Assembly (NCBI GenBank): GCA_001785175.1
Contig: MFSY01000135.1
Location: forward strand, 1-5,912
Origin: Candidatus Muproteobacteria bacterium RIFCSPHIGHO2_01_FULL_65_16
GTDB lineage: Bacteria; Pseudomonadota; Gammaproteobacteria; Acidiferrobacterales; Sulfurifustaceae
Reading direction: 5' to 3'
Length of the DNA: 5,912 nucleotides
Below are positions 5,364-5,912 of this stretch, piece by piece; the first letter of the stretch is position 1, and each line of letters starts with the position of its first letter. The position numbers were made by a program, and so were the translations under genes. The notes beneath the pieces were generated by a model. That model did no database searches. It worked only from the letters and a program-made list of their open reading frames with translations, and was not told where the DNA came from.

Positions 5364-5912
5364 CCTGCCTGTGCGTTCTCGCACGCAGACAGGCGACCTG
5401 ATCGAGCGCTTCGGCGACGCGCTCTGGACCGAGGACGGTCTGAGCGACAACACCCTCGCCGCCTACCGCGGCGATCTCGCGGGCTTCAGCCGCTGGCTGG
5501 AAAAGCGGCGCCTCGGGCTGATCGCGGCGACGCGGGACGATGTGCGCGACTATCTCGCCTATTGCGCCGGCCGCGGGACACGGCCGCGCACCGCGGCGCG
5601 GCTGCTGTCCAGCCTGCGCCGGTTTTATCGCTTCGCCGTGCGCGCCGAGCTGCCCCGGGACGATCCCACCGCGCTCATTGACTCGCCCCGCCTCGGCCGG
5701 CCGCTGCCGAAGGCGCTCTCGGAAGAGCAGGTGGAGAAGCTGTTGCAGGCGCCGGACGTCTCGACCCCGCTCGGGCTGCGCGATCGGGCGATGATCGAGA
5801 CTCTGTACGCCACCGGGTTGCGCGTGTCGGAGCTGGTGGGGCTGCGGCTGTCACAGCTCGGCCTCGGGCAGGGGGCGGTGCGGGTGATCGGCAAGGGCGA
5901 CAAGGAGCGACT
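5347..5912 (+). CDS. xerD: Tyrosine recombinase XerD (5' part; runs off window)
   Basis: XerD acts with XerC and FtsK at dif to resolve chromosome dimers. The frame stays open from ATG 5347 to the window end, giving 188 residues of about 300. The N-terminal core-binding domain aligns with E. coli XerD: IERFGDALWTEDGLSDNTLA (19-38), then AARLLSSLRRFYRF (83-96), DDPTALIDSPRLGRPLPKAL (105-124) and SEEQVEKLLQAP (125-136). The catalytic domain begins with LRDRAMIETLYATGLRVSEL, holding Arg159 (E. coli Arg148), and VIGKGDKER, holding Lys183 (Lys172). Their spacing of 24 residues is identical to E. coli. The later His, Arg and Tyr residues lie beyond the edge. SPRLGRPLPKALSEEQVEKLL favours XerD over XerC. 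The start overlaps ogt by 17 bp and adds 11 residues relative to E. coli. GTG 5371 is a possible shorter start. Confidence 0.96.
   Translation, partial: MSGRADLPVRSRTQTGDLIERFGDALWTEDGLSDNTLAAYRGDLAGFSRWLEKRRLGLIAATRDDVRDYLAYCAGRGTRPRTAARLLSSLRRFYRFAVRAELPRDDPTALIDSPRLGRPLPKALSEEQVEKLLQAPDVSTPLGLRDRAMIETLYATGLRVSELVGLRLSQLGLGQGAVRVIGKGDKER

Overview
The window looks like a chromosomal segment of a GC-rich gammaproteobacterium. The core proteins read like gammaproteobacterial versions. The order rpsP-rimM-trmD-rplS followed by xerD matches what I remember from Pseudomonas and relatives. The extra TPR and ogt genes before xerD, and the dense dispersed repeats, suggest a lineage of sulfur-oxidiser or Acidiferrobacterales type, but that placement is a guess.

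Layout. Positions 1-215 carry a dispersed repeat (copy A) that runs off the left edge. It is followed by a candidate promoter and leader. The ribosome/tRNA operon comes next: rpsP (362-607), rimM (616-1131), trmD (1121-1876) and rplS (1962-2309), all on the plus strand. A 21-bp inverted repeat spans the trmD stop and the trmD-rplS gap. A strong intrinsic terminator closes the operon at 2329-2367. A gene-free island follows (2368-3132). It holds a run of hairpins, a second copy of the dispersed repeat (copy B, about 2610-3004) and a 128-bp REP-like element with 34-bp inverted ends. That element sits inside copy B and is absent from copy A. A second operon begins after this: a secreted TPR-like helical-repeat protein (3133-4917), an Ogt-type alkylated-DNA repair methyltransferase (4884-5363) and the XerD recombinase (5347 to beyond the right edge). 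These three genes overlap by 34 and 17 bp, so they are probably co-translated.

How the genes work together. The first operon makes two ribosomal proteins (S16, L19), a 30S maturation factor (RimM) and the tRNA m1G37 methyltransferase (TrmD), a classic translation operon. The second joins an envelope protein of unknown job to two genome-maintenance proteins: Ogt repairs alkylated bases and XerD resolves chromosome dimers.

I see no new enzymatic system. The unusual content is non-coding: the repeat island, the REP-type insertion with its empty-site counterpart, and the repeat that has become part of the trmD 3' end. No tRNA, rRNA, CRISPR array or transposase gene is visible.
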